A stretch of 64,000 nucleotides of DNA from Gelatoporia subvermispora B. Its lineage: Eukaryota; Basidiomycota; Agaricomycetes; Polyporales; Gelatoporiaceae. The notes beneath the pieces were generated by a model, which saw only the letters and a program-made list of their open reading frames with translations, was not told the origin of the DNA and did not search any database. A program made the translations under genes and the position numbers. Each line of letters starts with the position of its first letter. Within the stretch, counting starts at the first letter, position 1. The stretch spans positions 1,745,698 through 1,809,697 of the forward strand of contig KB445796.1 in NCBI GenBank assembly GCA_000320605.2, given 5' to 3'. Shown in pieces: positions 11,063-22,311 of the stretch.

Positions 11063-12577
11063 GCGCCGGCGCTCACATGACAGACGCCGCACGCGCGGCT
11101 GCACGGATGAGGGGCGGCGGTGCCCGCCCCACACGCTCGAATTTGGATACTGCTCGTTTACGGCCTGTGGCAGAAGTCTTCCGCCCATCGCTTTCGCAAA
11201 TACGCTGCCGCTGGCTCGCCCCACCCCGGTTCGTTTCCTCCCTGCTGCCCCGCCACGAAGATACGTGCCGGCGCCTGGCCTGCTGCAGAGAACTATACCC
11301 ATGTGGCATGTGGCCCTCCGGTCGGGAGTTGATGGGTTCGTCGGGGCACGCTGGTTCGTACATACGGGGGCAGGAAGGAGGGGCTGTTTGGAACACACTG
11401 GGGCTTGACGGGACATTGTGCGAGGTTGACCGTCATCGTGGCGTTTGGGGAGTTGGTGCGTCGCGACGGACGTCTCGTGCGCGCTAGCGCCTATGTACGG
11501 TGCGTTGCATGCGGGCAGGCCCCGCGCGCTGCGCGAGATCGTTCGGGGACAAGTACGGTTACATGCGTGCACGCTGCCGTTCTTTCAGTGTCGGCGGACC
11601 TCCGGGAGCAGGGCTCTGCATTCGCACGTACCGCGTACGGGCATCCTTAGTTTGGTTTCTCTCGCTCGCAGCATGTTCACTGCTGGTCATCGTTTTCGGC
11701 TCACTCGCATCATCCGCTCGCTCACACCCATGGTTCACTGATTACATGCATAAATATACACACATGCATCTGTGCATTCGTTCGGTCGCTCGCCGTTTGT
11801 TGTCTGGCGAGCATATATATACACACTCATACATATATACATACATACGTAGCACGAGCTGGCTCGGCGCTGACGCGCACTGTATACACGGATGTGCGCC
11901 GAGGCGCGTTGCATTTCTTTGTCTGTGGCTGGTCACAAGCTTACCCAAGTCGGTTCGCAAGCAAGGAAGACTTTCGCAAGGATGTCCCCGGAGCATGGCT
12001 AGGATCGAATCTTCGCAGACCGCGTCGCAGCGTAGAGTCGAGCCCGACGAGTCTCAATGACTCTCGTGTCGAGTGGACGAGCAAGCCAGGCTGGAACCCG
12101 GTGTTCGACATCGATGCTTCACTTGTTGGAGTACGTTCGACATCATTGTGTCTTAGATGATCAGAAAGTCGCCAACTCAGGTGCAACCAAATCGAACGCG
12201 AACTTGTAAGCTTTGGAAGCAATAATCGCCGTACCGTACGTCACGGGCCATGGCGATTGTTTGCAAAGTGAGAAATGTACGAAAAGCTGCTGCAACAGCG
12301 CGAACAGTGTCCTTGTACATGGTATAGAAGAAGTGAGATCGCTCGGCTGACAATGCTACAAACATAGGAGAATTCCTTCGCCTTCACACAACAATGAGAT
12401 GACCGGTCTCATCTGAACTGGTATGTTTAATACAGTAACGCGTGTGTTCTGAAATACAAGATGATGAAACCAGAACGGCTCCAGTAATAGTGATTGTCTC
12501 CTGATGTATGTCTGAGAATCCAATATTTAGGGGTGGTACAATGCTACAAGGCTGTGAGGTGTTGATTACTACATGTG
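11063..12577. other. Intergenic with AT microsatellite
   Basis: About 1.5 kb between the convergent 3' ends of PBS2 and the second DUF6533 gene. It contains a purine-pyrimidine microsatellite of TATA/CATA units around 11,810-11,850. Open frames up to 186 codons exist on the plus strand but have no recognisable domain and no splice support. Confidence 0.5.
11812..11850 (+). repeat. TATA/CATA microsatellite
   Basis: Alternating purine-pyrimidine tract beginning CATATATATACACAC and ending ACATACATACGT. Simple sequence in the 3' flank of PBS2. Confidence 0.7.
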
Positions 12578-14096
12578 TTAAGCTTCAGATGCAAAGGGTG
12601 CAAAGTCTACGTCTGATGCTCCCGGTTCACTCAAATCGAGTGACACATAAGAGCTCATTATGACTTGCAGTTTTGGGTCACACGTATTGAGCATCAGTCG
12701 AGATATAAGAGTACTCAAAATCCTGGGACTCAACGCATTAGCTGGCCCTGGAATCTCTCAACCAGGGCACGCACTACTTACGCGTTCATGAGACTGATGC
12801 CTGCCCCTTTCGCTGTGGGCTGTCATGCCATCTAAATTCGGATACTCGGACGAGATGGACTGCACTGAATCGACGCACCAGAAGTATCCGAAGTTCTCAG
12901 CATCAGCAAGTGGTCCGAAGAGCACAGTTGAAGAAATTCTGGGAAAAAACCAAGTACTCACTAAGAATAATACAATGTTGACAACGCGCGCCATTGGTAA
13001 GGCGCCGGAATAGATAGCGCCTGAATTCGTGTGAGACAGCAGGACTTGAGAAAGAATTTGTGCTACTGGCCATCAAAGAACATTGACCTGAACATACCTC
13101 CACGCCAAAGACCGTCGGAATGGAGAACTTAAAAGACCAGCATCACGCCCGATGTGCCTGCGATCCCTGACGGGAATTTTATTGCTTTGAACGAGTGCAA
13201 TCGATCCCACCACTCACATCGACCACTGAGGTAACCGTGAGACGAGATATCCGACTTGTGCGATATTACACTCACTCTGTCTTTGATATGGTAAAATCGC
13301 AACCAAGTAAATGTAGTTCTGGCCCCACATCGCTAACAAGATCATCCTTGCCCACGGTTGCCCATTGTATGGCACATTAGTATCCATTCGCATCGGTCAA
13401 CAGATATACGTACGGTGCCAACTGCAAATGCGGCAGTAGCAGTTGCTATTGATAGGGGCCCGTACAACGCGTATGTTCGATTTGTTAAAACAGCTTCCGA
13501 ACAATACCAACATCAGCTCTGACCGCAGGTAATCTCTGATGCGGCAACCATACCTAGCACAATGGCTTGTAGTTGTACAACCACTGCGTAGTACTGATGG
13601 AAACCTTGCAAGCGACGACATCTATGTACCATGCAGAGCTTCAGATGTCACCATTATTGAACGGGAACGCGTCGCCAGATACCTCTATGATGTTCTCAGC
13701 TATTTTCCGATCAACAGAAATGCTGAGACTTACGGATTCTGACATGTCCGCAAAGATTTCCACAATGACAGGAAATGAGCCTAGTAAGCTCATATAGCGA
13801 TTGAACATGAATAGAGCAGATGCCATTGTCCATGTAGATCCATTCCAGAACCTCTCGACTTCGGTTGAAAACGTTAGGGCATAGTCGAAGTATAGGATTG
13901 CTGAGATGGGAAGTGTGAATGATCGTAATATGCAGATGAAATGGCAATGTTCTGCCGACATACTGAAGGATATCAGCCCCAAGGATCTGACCGCTTGTAT
14001 GCCCTGCAGTCTTAGTATCAGAGTAAGTGGTAATAAGTGAATACGGAGAAATTTCGCCACGTACGATGCTATATCTTGTGGAGAATGTGGTACCAT
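12578..14096 (-). CDS. DUF6533-family multi-pass membrane protein (copy 2)
   Basis: Paralogue of the gene at 2450-4044, in opposite orientation. The ATG at 14096 opens MVPHSPQDIAS; after an intron comes GIQAVRSLGLISF, then ILYFDYALTFSTEVERFW and FNRYMSLLGSFPVIVEIFAD. Near the 3' end an exon gives GAIYSGALPMARVVNIVLFL, and the last exon reads SPRILSTLISRLMLNTCDPK and stops at TAA 12580-12578. These blocks align in order with copy 1 (YFDY...STEVERFW; gly-ala-tyr block; SRLMLN block) and several introns fall at the same places. The central exons (about 13,050-13,650) could not be joined with confidence, and the exon after VNIVLFL hits a stop in the expected phase with the nearest acceptor, so either a different acceptor is used or the copy is decaying. 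Function unknown. Confidence 0.62.
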
Positions 14097-15679
14097 TGAG
14101 AGTTGAGTCTTCCAGATGACCAGGAGGTGCGACTCGGTGAAGTCAAGCAGAAATGCGCGCTATTTCAGTGTCCACCTCAGACAACCGCAGTAGTGTCGTG
14201 ACCATGGTGTGGTGCACTTATCCAGAGGTCCACTTCAATGGAGACTTTTAAGAAACAGCTTTATGTTACGTGCTGATACCGCAGGTGCTGCGAACCACGA
14301 CGGAAATTTGGAGTGCTTTGTAGGAAATGTTGTTCAGGACGACTCCAATGTATATTCAGAATTCCCACCGTGCCGCACTATTACGACCGTGTTTTACTCC
14401 AAGCTCAGATGCGGTTTGCGAAAGTACTGTTATTCATCATGTAGGCTACCCGCATATCGAGGGCATCGACGACGGACAAGGCTGGTTAGACGAGCGATCG
14501 CTAGGCACCGCTGTGGGTGCCCAGGCGTCTCAATGTGGAGTTGCGGCATATAGCGAGGGATCTTTCGCCCGATCTCGTCACGTGATGTCTGCTTGCTCGA
14601 AGAGTAAACAGACGTGCCTGAAGGTATTTTCCCCAAGGGTCCTTTGGAACGGAACTCGCTGTAGACTGAATATACATGTTTGCATTGCATGAAGGTATAT
14701 GGAGCCACATAGTATGACAGGTTTTCTGATGAGCGCTATCGAGGTTCACGCGGCATCCTGCACAATATTTCCATCTAGGTGATAAGAGGAACAACCTTAT
14801 GGCAGACATATTATGACAAAATTATTTTTGTTGTACATACCTCTCTGAAGTGCAAAATAAACGTCTATACACCACAAGACATCACAAATAGACACGTAAA
14901 TGGACAATGCAGACGAAAACACGCTGCTATGATGATTTTACATTATATACGCTGTACGCAAATAGTCGCTTGTGTTATGCTGCAAAAAAGTACCGCCATC
15001 GGGCACACATTTTACACGTCCGATCTGACCCTGCATTTCATACGTTGTGCTGTAAGAGCAAAAATACATCGGATGTAGCATGCTCAACTGTCCAAACGAG
15101 AGTTCACTGGCAAGTGAGAAGGTGGCAGCTGTCAGCCACAGCGTACAAAGTGGTGGCATCTAGTATACACCAGCGTGTATAATTGTGGTGTTAACAGGCA
15201 GTGTGTTTTTCTGCGTTGAGACCTGCGTTTCTTTCTCACTTGTTCGCCTGCATACTATCTGCGAGGACTCCCATGGTGTGTCTATTTCACTCGACCACTG
15301 TTTTACGTGCATCATTACATCGGGTGTACAAATAGATTTATGTCATGATATATCGCCCATACAACCTCGCCCCTGCTACCTGGTCTGCCATGATGCATCT
15401 TTCCTCGAAACCTGGAGACTCTCGACCTCACTCTGCGTGCTCTGCACTTCGCCTCTGCGTTCCGAGCTGGCGGCACCTACACGAATGTACCGCGTTTCCT
15501 GCGGCAATACGCTCGTGAGAATCGAAGCTCAGAGTTCTGGCAGACTCAGGGGGACAGCGGTATACGGTGCCGATGGGAAGGCTTTAACCCTGACTCGGTT
15601 GCAGCCTCAGATATACTCCATCCCGACATAACCACTCAACCTGCCACAGTGTTGTCTGAGTTCGTTTGTTATATTCACA
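14097..15679. other. Intergenic, no gene assigned
   Basis: About 1.6 kb between the divergent starts of the second DUF6533 gene and the alcohol dehydrogenase. Short overlapping open frames on both strands (longest 148 codons, 15185-15631 +) without recognisable motifs. I see nothing else in it. Confidence 0.5.
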
Positions 15680-17239
15680 ATGCTTGTCGGAAGCGCAGCC
15701 ATCCTGTATGAGATTGGGAGCAGACCAGTACTAGAGACTCTGCCTGCCCCGAAGCAACCCTCAGAGCTCCTTCCGGGTGAGGTCCTCGTCAAGCTCTCGC
15801 ACACTGGGTATGTCAATAGGTCAATCATGGGGCTCTCGCCTTGACGATACATAGGGTCTGCCATTCCGACTTGGCTATGATACTCGGTGAATTCCCGCTG
15901 CCGTCGTTGCCGAGTGTGGTGGGACACGAAGGGATCGGACATATTGTGGCAATTGGCATACATACCGTTGATAGCCAATTTTCCGTTGGCGAAAGAATTG
16001 GAGTTATCGCGACCACACAAACATGCATGAAGTGCGAGCTATGTCTAGTGGGCAAGGAGCAATGTGAGCGATTCGTTGTACACCCGAGAAAATGTCCTGC
16101 CTTTTCATCTGGCTCCTTGTCTCAGATTGTTCAGATGTCAAGTACCTTGCGATCCATCGAACGGGAACGTTCTCTGAGTATGTCGTAAGTGTTCAAGTTA
16201 AGCGCGAAGCATTTCACTTTGATCATGACACCTCGAGATCCACAGATCACCAGCAGCGAGTATCTGGTGCGCATACCGGGGGCTGTGTCAAGCCCTGCGG
16301 CGGCACCTATCCTGTGCGCTGTGGGTGCTTTTGGGAACACCTTCTCTCCAAAACTCATATGTACTGCAGGGTATCACAGTATACTCAGCTTTGAAAAATA
16401 GCAGCAGCAAGGCAGGTGAATGGATCACTATCTCTGGCGCAGGCGGAGGCCTGGGACACCTGGGTTGGCTTCTACTTCATTTGCGGACGTTGTAAATATC
16501 TCTCATGATCGTCTTGACTCTCAGCGATACAATACGCGATTGCAATGGGCCTTCGTGTCATTGCAATTGGTGTGTCAAACCCTCCCCACTAGCTGCTGCG
16601 CGTTTGATATGTCCTCGAACCAGACACCGGCGATGACAAGAGGGTGATGTGTTTGTCACTCGGCGCGGAGAAGTGGATCGACTTCAAGGCCTCAATCGAT
16701 TTGATTGCAGACGTTCGCGAAGCGGCCGATGGAATTGGACCCCACACAGCGCTCGTCACAGCAGCAGGCATAGTACGCATACATTCCGTAGAAGCCCTCA
16801 AACCCTGATATTTCAGCATTCATAGAATATTCCTTACATACAAGCAACTCAGTACCTTCGCCCAACAGGACGCTTACTTTGCATAGGCTTGCCATCAGGA
16901 AACGTCGAGGGATTTTCGCTCATATCCATCATCGTCAAGGTCCGTGTTCTGCCATTTTGGGGAGCTAGATGTTGATGTCTATATACCTCGGTATACTTCA
17001 GGGTATCAAACTCATCGGATCATCCCTGGGAAATCGTCAGGAGATCGTCGAAGCCCTTGAGTTCGTTGCCCGTGGGAAAGTTCAACCTCATCTCGAAATT
17101 TATCCTCACGGAGATATCAACGTGTGCGTTCATATGCTTAGTCTGCACGAATAACTTAGATCCATTTGCATTCACTCGCAGAGTCCTGGAACGAATGCAA
17201 AAGGGCGAAACTGTCGGCCGTGTGGTGTTGGAATATTAG
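15680..17239 (+). CDS. Zinc-dependent alcohol dehydrogenase (MDR family, ADH1-like)
   Basis: Predicted cytosolic NAD(P)-dependent oxidation of an alcohol to an aldehyde. Starts at 15680 (MLVGSAAILYEIGSRPVLE). Exon 1 ends at 15807 inside the catalytic zinc motif; after a 47-nt intron exon 2 resumes GVCHSDLAMILGEFPLPS. GHEG supplies the catalytic His and Glu. The structural-zinc cysteines are in TCMKCELCLVGKEQ, and the fourth (YCSDVKYL) is on the next exon. The nucleotide fold follows: WITISGAGGGLGHL, then AIQYAIAMGLRVIAIDTGDD joined across two introns, giving the Asp typical of NAD preference. Then LSLGAEKWIDF, YLRPTGRLLCIGLPSGN, LIGSSLGNRQEIVEALEFVA and the terminal MQKGETVGRVVLEY. All conserved blocks are present with compatible phases, so the gene appears intact despite being cut into many small exons; the joint near 16,770-16,850 is the least certain. 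Substrate not deducible. Confidence 0.85.
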
Positions 17240-17962
17240 GCAGATGTGTCGCACGGTATATGTTGTACTTTACCCCGGAAGTCTGTTCCGGACTGAGATC
17301 GGTGGTGTCGGCGATGTTCTCGAGTCTAAGGCTACCCCAAGCCCTAGAGTAATAAAAAGAATGATAGCGGAGATCGTCGTCGACGCCTTAAGACTGACGA
17401 GCAAGAAGCAAAGCAAAAGGGCGATACTGGCAGTGAGAAGCGCACCGGTTGGGATGGGGAACATCTTATTCGCGGAGTTAGGGATGTGCCCTATGACGAA
17501 TGAATCAAGTCTTAAGCTGTCAATAACTCCTGTAGTCGCCGGTGGCCGTCAAATGGGCGACCGAAACAGCGACAACGGCCGGGTCACCCCGATGATGACA
17601 ACTACATAATAGATACGTTCCTCAGTGTGCGGGATGACCAAGGGTGACGCGCAGTAACTTATATAGCCTAATGTTGGATTGGATCGTGAGTGTCATTTTA
17701 TGCGGTCGACTACATAGAACACCATTCATATATTTGCTGCTGAGTTTGAGGTGGTGGCACCTCTGGGTGAGTTGATACGAGATGAGGCGAGGTGATACGG
17801 AATGGGGCGAGGAGTCGACTATTAATCGCCATCCATTATATCGTGAGTGTCGATCCTGCATTTACTGGGCGTAAGCCTTTGTCATGTTCTCATGAAAAGT
17901 CACTCTGCTGCGTGCTCTGCTCAGTCAGCAAGTCTCAGTAAAATGTAGGACAGTGCAGCACC
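17240..17962. other. Intergenic with a hydrophobic open frame
   Basis: Between the convergent 3' ends of the alcohol dehydrogenase and velvet gene 1. A minus-strand frame open from about 17,560 to 17,270 encodes two hydrophobic segments, TASIALLLCFLLVSL and TTISAIILFITLGLGVAL. This looks like a scrap of a polytopic membrane protein such as a transporter, but no family-specific motif is visible. It could also be chance. Confidence 0.3.
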
Positions 17963-19437
17963 TTAAAGTTGGTCAGGCGAACCTCGTCTATCCGGCGCTC
18001 TTTCTAGATTCTTCTCATTCTTGCGCCGCTTCCGCTCTTGCTCACGGACGTGCGCGCGGACACCAAGCAAAGAGAGGCACTATATTCAGGTCAAGATTGC
18101 GATGCGATCTATCGATCGATGCAAGATTACCTTGGTGAGATCCGTGGATGCACGGAGGCCCGGGAAGTCCTTCGTAGAATAAATTCTGAATGGCCCACCG
18201 TAGCATTCCGCAATTGCGGGGATGTCACGCCCCTCAGTAGCTTGTGCGAACACATTGAATGCGCGGTAGCGAAGGATAAATGTGCCTTCCAACTGCACGG
18301 CAACCTCCTAGAGGAGAGACGTGAATTCGATGGAGGATGAAATCCGCCGCAGGCGATTATCAGTGATATATTGAAGTATGGGCAGAAAAAGGATACACAC
18401 CGGGAACGCGAAAACCAACATCTTCTCGCCTCTGTACTCTATAATCGTCGCTTCGGCGAACCTTGATCCTACCAACCAGCGAGTACATTTTGAAGTCTCA
18501 GCGATAGCGTACCCATTGAAGTAGGCGACAACATCTGACGGGACAGGGCCCATGGGCCAGTCAGACATTAGACGGCTGGATATTCTCGACGCCCCAAAAT
18601 AAGCCTGTGTAAGCGGCATATCGTCTGGTTGGGGAGGGAATGGAAGGCATGGAATATGAGGCGGTATCGGTGGAAGAGTGTATCTATCTGGGGCCCTCAA
18701 GACACTGACGGACGATGGACCAGGTGATGGTGGACATGCGGCAGTAACACGGTGGTTATTCCGACTCATATGATCTAGTATCAATGGCCCTGTGCGAGAA
18801 GAGAAGGGTGGATTGTGCTGCATGACTGGCGACTGTGCTGGGTGCTGCTGGGGAGCGAAGGCGGGTGGTAAGGCTGGAGAGGGCTCTGTTGACCTTTGCC
18901 CAGTGTGGCCCATATTCTCCCAGGGCAGGCTTCCAGAACCATTTTCCCCGCGTATTGGAAAAAGGTCCAGATGACATGTCAGACCAAATGCGATGAGGTC
19001 GCTGCAAAGCAAATGCATCAAGCCAGATTTAAGGGTGATGGGGGCAGTCACGCACTCGTACTGCGTTATTTCTTCCTCGAATTTATCTGGTGTCCCATAG
19101 TTGATGATGCGGATCATCCTGAGCCGGACAACAGGTGGGGGGTCGACCGGTCTGCGATCCTTGCGTGCATACCTTCCACCGTTCCAGTGTTAAGAGCAAT
19201 TAAATCATTAGCAGAGAGTCAAATGCATACTTGCGACCTAGATCCGCTTTCTGAAGCTCTTCCAGCTGAGTCCTGATAGTCTGACCTGCGAATTGCCCAG
19301 CAACAAACGTCACGGGCTCGCCGATCGCCGACGAGCCCGTCTGTAGAGGGCGCTAACCCGGTAGTTTGGATGGTGAGCGGTGCTACACCTGTGCAAGCCC
19401 TGCGACTGGACAAAGTACTCACCACGTCTCTGAGCAT
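17963..19437 (-). CDS. Velvet-domain transcription regulator (velvet factor 1)
   Basis: Velvet proteins form dimers that bind DNA and control sporulation, fruiting and secondary metabolism in fungi. Model: ATG at 19437 (MLRDV), exon 2 19340-19231 (EPVTFVAGQFAGQTIRTQLE, ELQKADLGRK), exon 3 from 19172 (YARKDRRPVDPPPVVRLRM, the core velvet block, then CHLDLFPIRGENGSGSLPW). A Pro/Ser-rich insertion of about 120 residues interrupts the domain before VAYFNGYAIAETSKCTRWLV and EYRGEKMLVFAFP. The next exon has VQLEGTFILRYRAFN, IPAIAECYGG and FRIYSTKDFPGLRASTDLTK, the velvet C-terminal half; the last exon carries a basic ERKRRKNEKN tract, a probable nuclear localisation signal, ending at TAA 17963. An upstream in-frame ATG at 19521 is possible. 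The internal insertion recalls VelB, but assignment to VelB/VosA/VelC subfamily is not secure. A paralogue lies immediately upstream on the same strand. Confidence 0.85.
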
Positions 19438-20804
19438 GTCGACAAGGGAGTTATTGCTACAGTTCCGTCTGCAGATGGGTGATGCAGAGGATATGTAGGG
19501 TCTCCACCATGCGGTGGGCAAAACTGTCCCAGAATTGGTTGAAGAAGGAGCAAGAAATTTGTCATGCTCCAGTTTCCAGGGTTCAGGCTCATTGCCTGTA
19601 TGACGTTAGTCTAAACTCTATGGGTATCTGCATATTTGCATGCTCCGAAAGCTATCCGATGCCCGCAATCGAAGTCGACCGAGCCCAACTGGAAAGGATT
19701 CTCTCCCCGGGTAGTATCAGCGAAACGTCACTCGCACCTTTCCTGCTTTTGCGGCAGTTCCTGCCGACAAGCGCCCTAAAAGCAGCGGAAGTGGAGATAC
19801 CCATCCGATGGAGCTGGGTCTTTCTCACTTTTTCAGCTGTTACGGCTCGAAGTAGGAAAGTAGCGTCTAAACAGATAGGTTATTTATCCTGATGTCAGGG
19901 GTTGCCCAGATTCTCGAAGGCTATGCCTGCGGAAACATGCCATATATTATCCGGAACATGTCTCCCAGATGCATGGGACATCCATACCTTTATGCAAAGT
20001 GCCGATCATTTGTCCCGGTGTGCGTCCTGTAATATCGTAGAAAAAGGAAGTCGGCTGGATATACTCGGAATGACTTACCGGGGCGTAATTTCATTCTTTG
20101 TGCACTCCGAGTCCAAGTCGGCACGTTTGGCGAAGTAGTGGGATAGATACGAAGCGTGCCTTGACTAGTCAAAGCATGTTAGGAACCGATTCAGTGAGTA
20201 ACATGTCGCAATTCGAAACTATGGGACTGCGCGCCCTCGTTTTGTCTGCCCACGTTCTTTACTTTGCCCCGGGGCGTTTATCTGGCGACATGTGCCACAG
20301 TGCCATACTGCGCCGCAACTACACTCCCAGTAGATCCGAGCAATTGCAACAAGTGATACATCTGGAGAGGATCTACACAGGTTATAGTCTGCCTTTTGGA
20401 GCTAGTAGTGGGTCACGAGAATATCCTGACAGCTGTAGAGAGCTGATATCGTCATGTGAGGATTCACCCGCGATCCGCGCGATAACGATGGTGGGTATCG
20501 AAGAAGTGTGACGCGGAGTTGTCCGGCAACTACAGCAGAAAAAGAAATTCAAGGCGCTGACAGAAGATGTTGAGAAGAATTTACACGTAAACATGCCTCC
20601 CGAAAGCCCACAAGTGGGGAGCTGACAAACTAGCAGCTCGACGTTGGAGTAAGATGACGAGGTCAGTCGCGATCATCACTTGAATCATCACTATCGTCCT
20701 CCGCATCTTCCTCGTACCGCGCTGTCGCCCTTCCGATAACTACGTGGCTGGTACCCACAACAATCGTCAACAAACCGAAACAAGCTGAGTCGTGGTATAT
20801 CGAA
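19438..20804. promoter_or_regulatory. Spacer between the two velvet genes (velvet 1 promoter region)
   Basis: About 1.37 kb holding the 5' flank of velvet gene 1 and the 3' flank of velvet gene 2. Open frames up to 137 codons on both strands show no recognisable domain. No repeat matching either gene was noticed, so the spacer does not look like part of the duplicated unit. Confidence 0.4.
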
Positions 20805-22311
20805 TCACCTCGTTGCCGCGGAGCTAGCCGCCACTCCTAGACTTCTATTGGCTGAGTTGTACTTGTCTGAGAGTCTAGGAACTTTGCGCCGCTTCCGCTC
20901 ATGCTCGCGGACGTGCGTGCGGAGTCCCAGAGCGGAGAGATGCTGTGGACCGGCGTCGTCAGTCTGTGAGGCAGTGTACTGATAAGCGCGTACCTTGGTA
21001 AGCTCGGTGGACGCACGAAGACCCGGGAAATTTTTCGTAGAGTATATCTTGAAATGCCCGCCCCAGCATTCAGCGATGGCTGGAATACTATTCTCACTCA
21101 TTGCCCTTGCATGGAGACTGAATGCACGGTATCGAAGGACAAATGTGCCTTCGAGCTGCATACAAAGTTCCTGTATCAAGACAAGTCAAGACAATGTATA
21201 GAGAATGTTGTCACTAGTCATATGTACAGCCGAAAATGAACGAACCTACCGGAAATATAAATACTAACATAGTCTCGCCTTTGTACTCTATCACTGACGC
21301 CTCAGCGCACCTTGTGCCTACCAGCCAGCGGGTGCATTTTGACCCCTCCGTAACCGCTTGGCCATTGAAGTAGGCGACGGTGTCCGAGTTTGTCGAGTGA
21401 TTTCGAACATTACTGCGTGGAAGCACGGGTTGACCGTGTCCATGCGGAACATCCGGGCTAAACAAAGGCCGCTGCAGTGGCGTGACACGCTGCAGATCCG
21501 TAGGTCTGTTGAAGGTTGGAGGGTACCGGACTAGAGAAGGAATTGCCCCCTGGATAGGATGTTCACAGATCGATGTAATATTGGCTTGGGGTTCAGACAG
21601 GGACATCGGGTACGTGACGAATGATGCATTTTGGTAGGAACGATCAGGAATGGGAGGCGGCGGAGGGATGGTGTAGAAATTAAGTTGCGTCTGCGTATCT
21701 GCAGGTGGTGGCAGGAGCTGTGCGGCGGCAAAGGCAGAGGGCAAGGTGGGAGTGGGCTGTGACAATACCTCTTGACGATTGCCCATGTTCTCCCACGGTA
21801 AGCTCCCTGAGCCATCTTCCCCGCGCACCGGGAAAACGTCCAGATGACATGCCAGGGAAAATGCGACCACTTCTCTGCGGCAATCGATATTAACCTGGCG
21901 CCGTTGTAGAATGAGAATGTCCACGTACTCATAATGATCGAACTCCCTCTCGTAGCTGCTTGGTGTACCATGATTGAAGATACGAAAGAGCCTCAGGCGA
22001 GCAACTGGTGGGGGATCGAGGGGCCTTCGATCCTTACGAGCAAACCTTCGGGCATGTCAGGGTGATTGAAAGTTTGATAGAGCATGAGGTAAGCATACTT
22101 GCGGCCTAGATCCGCTTTTTGTAATTCTTCTAACTCGGCTCGAATAGTTTGACCTGCAAACTGACCAGTCGCGAATGTGATCGGCTCATCAGGTGCCGAC
22201 GGTCCAACTGGCTGCGCGCGCTAACGTCCGGAAGATCGATTAGTTTCCGGACACTGGACGCATATCACGGTCGGAACGTCTGCTCACAATGTTGCTTGAC
22301 ATATTTGACAT
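20805..22311 (-). CDS. Velvet-domain transcription regulator (velvet factor 2)
   Basis: Paralogue of the neighbouring velvet gene with the same exon layout. ATG at 22311 (MSNMSSNI), then an exon with PITFATGQFAGQTIRAELEE and LQKADLGRK; after the intron RKDRRPLDPPPVARLRLF, then a long exon with CHLDVFPVRGEDGSGSLPWE. A Pro/Gln-rich insertion of about 120 residues, almost unrelated to that of velvet 1 except at its edges, separates this from DTVAYFNGQAVTEGSKCTRW and EYKGETMLVFIFP. The next exon gives MQLEGTFVLRYRAFS, IPAIAECWGG and FKIYSTKNFPGLRASTELTK; the last, after an intron beginning GTACGCGC, gives LGLRTHVREHERKRRK, a basic probable nuclear signal, and stops at 20805. Intron positions in the K|Y and TK| junctions match velvet 1. 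Structured parts are well conserved while the insertion has diverged, suggesting both copies are under selection. Confidence 0.85.

Noticed and set aside
10769..11572. 267-codon minus-strand frame
   Set aside because: Antisense to the last PBS2 exon and its 3' flank; no recognisable motif.
16200..17150. Alcohol dehydrogenase as a pseudogene because of many stops
   Set aside because: Stops fall in short introns; GITVYSALKN, GAGGGLGHL, YAIAMGLRVIAIDTG and LRPTGRLLCIGLP join in compatible phases, so the gene appears intact.
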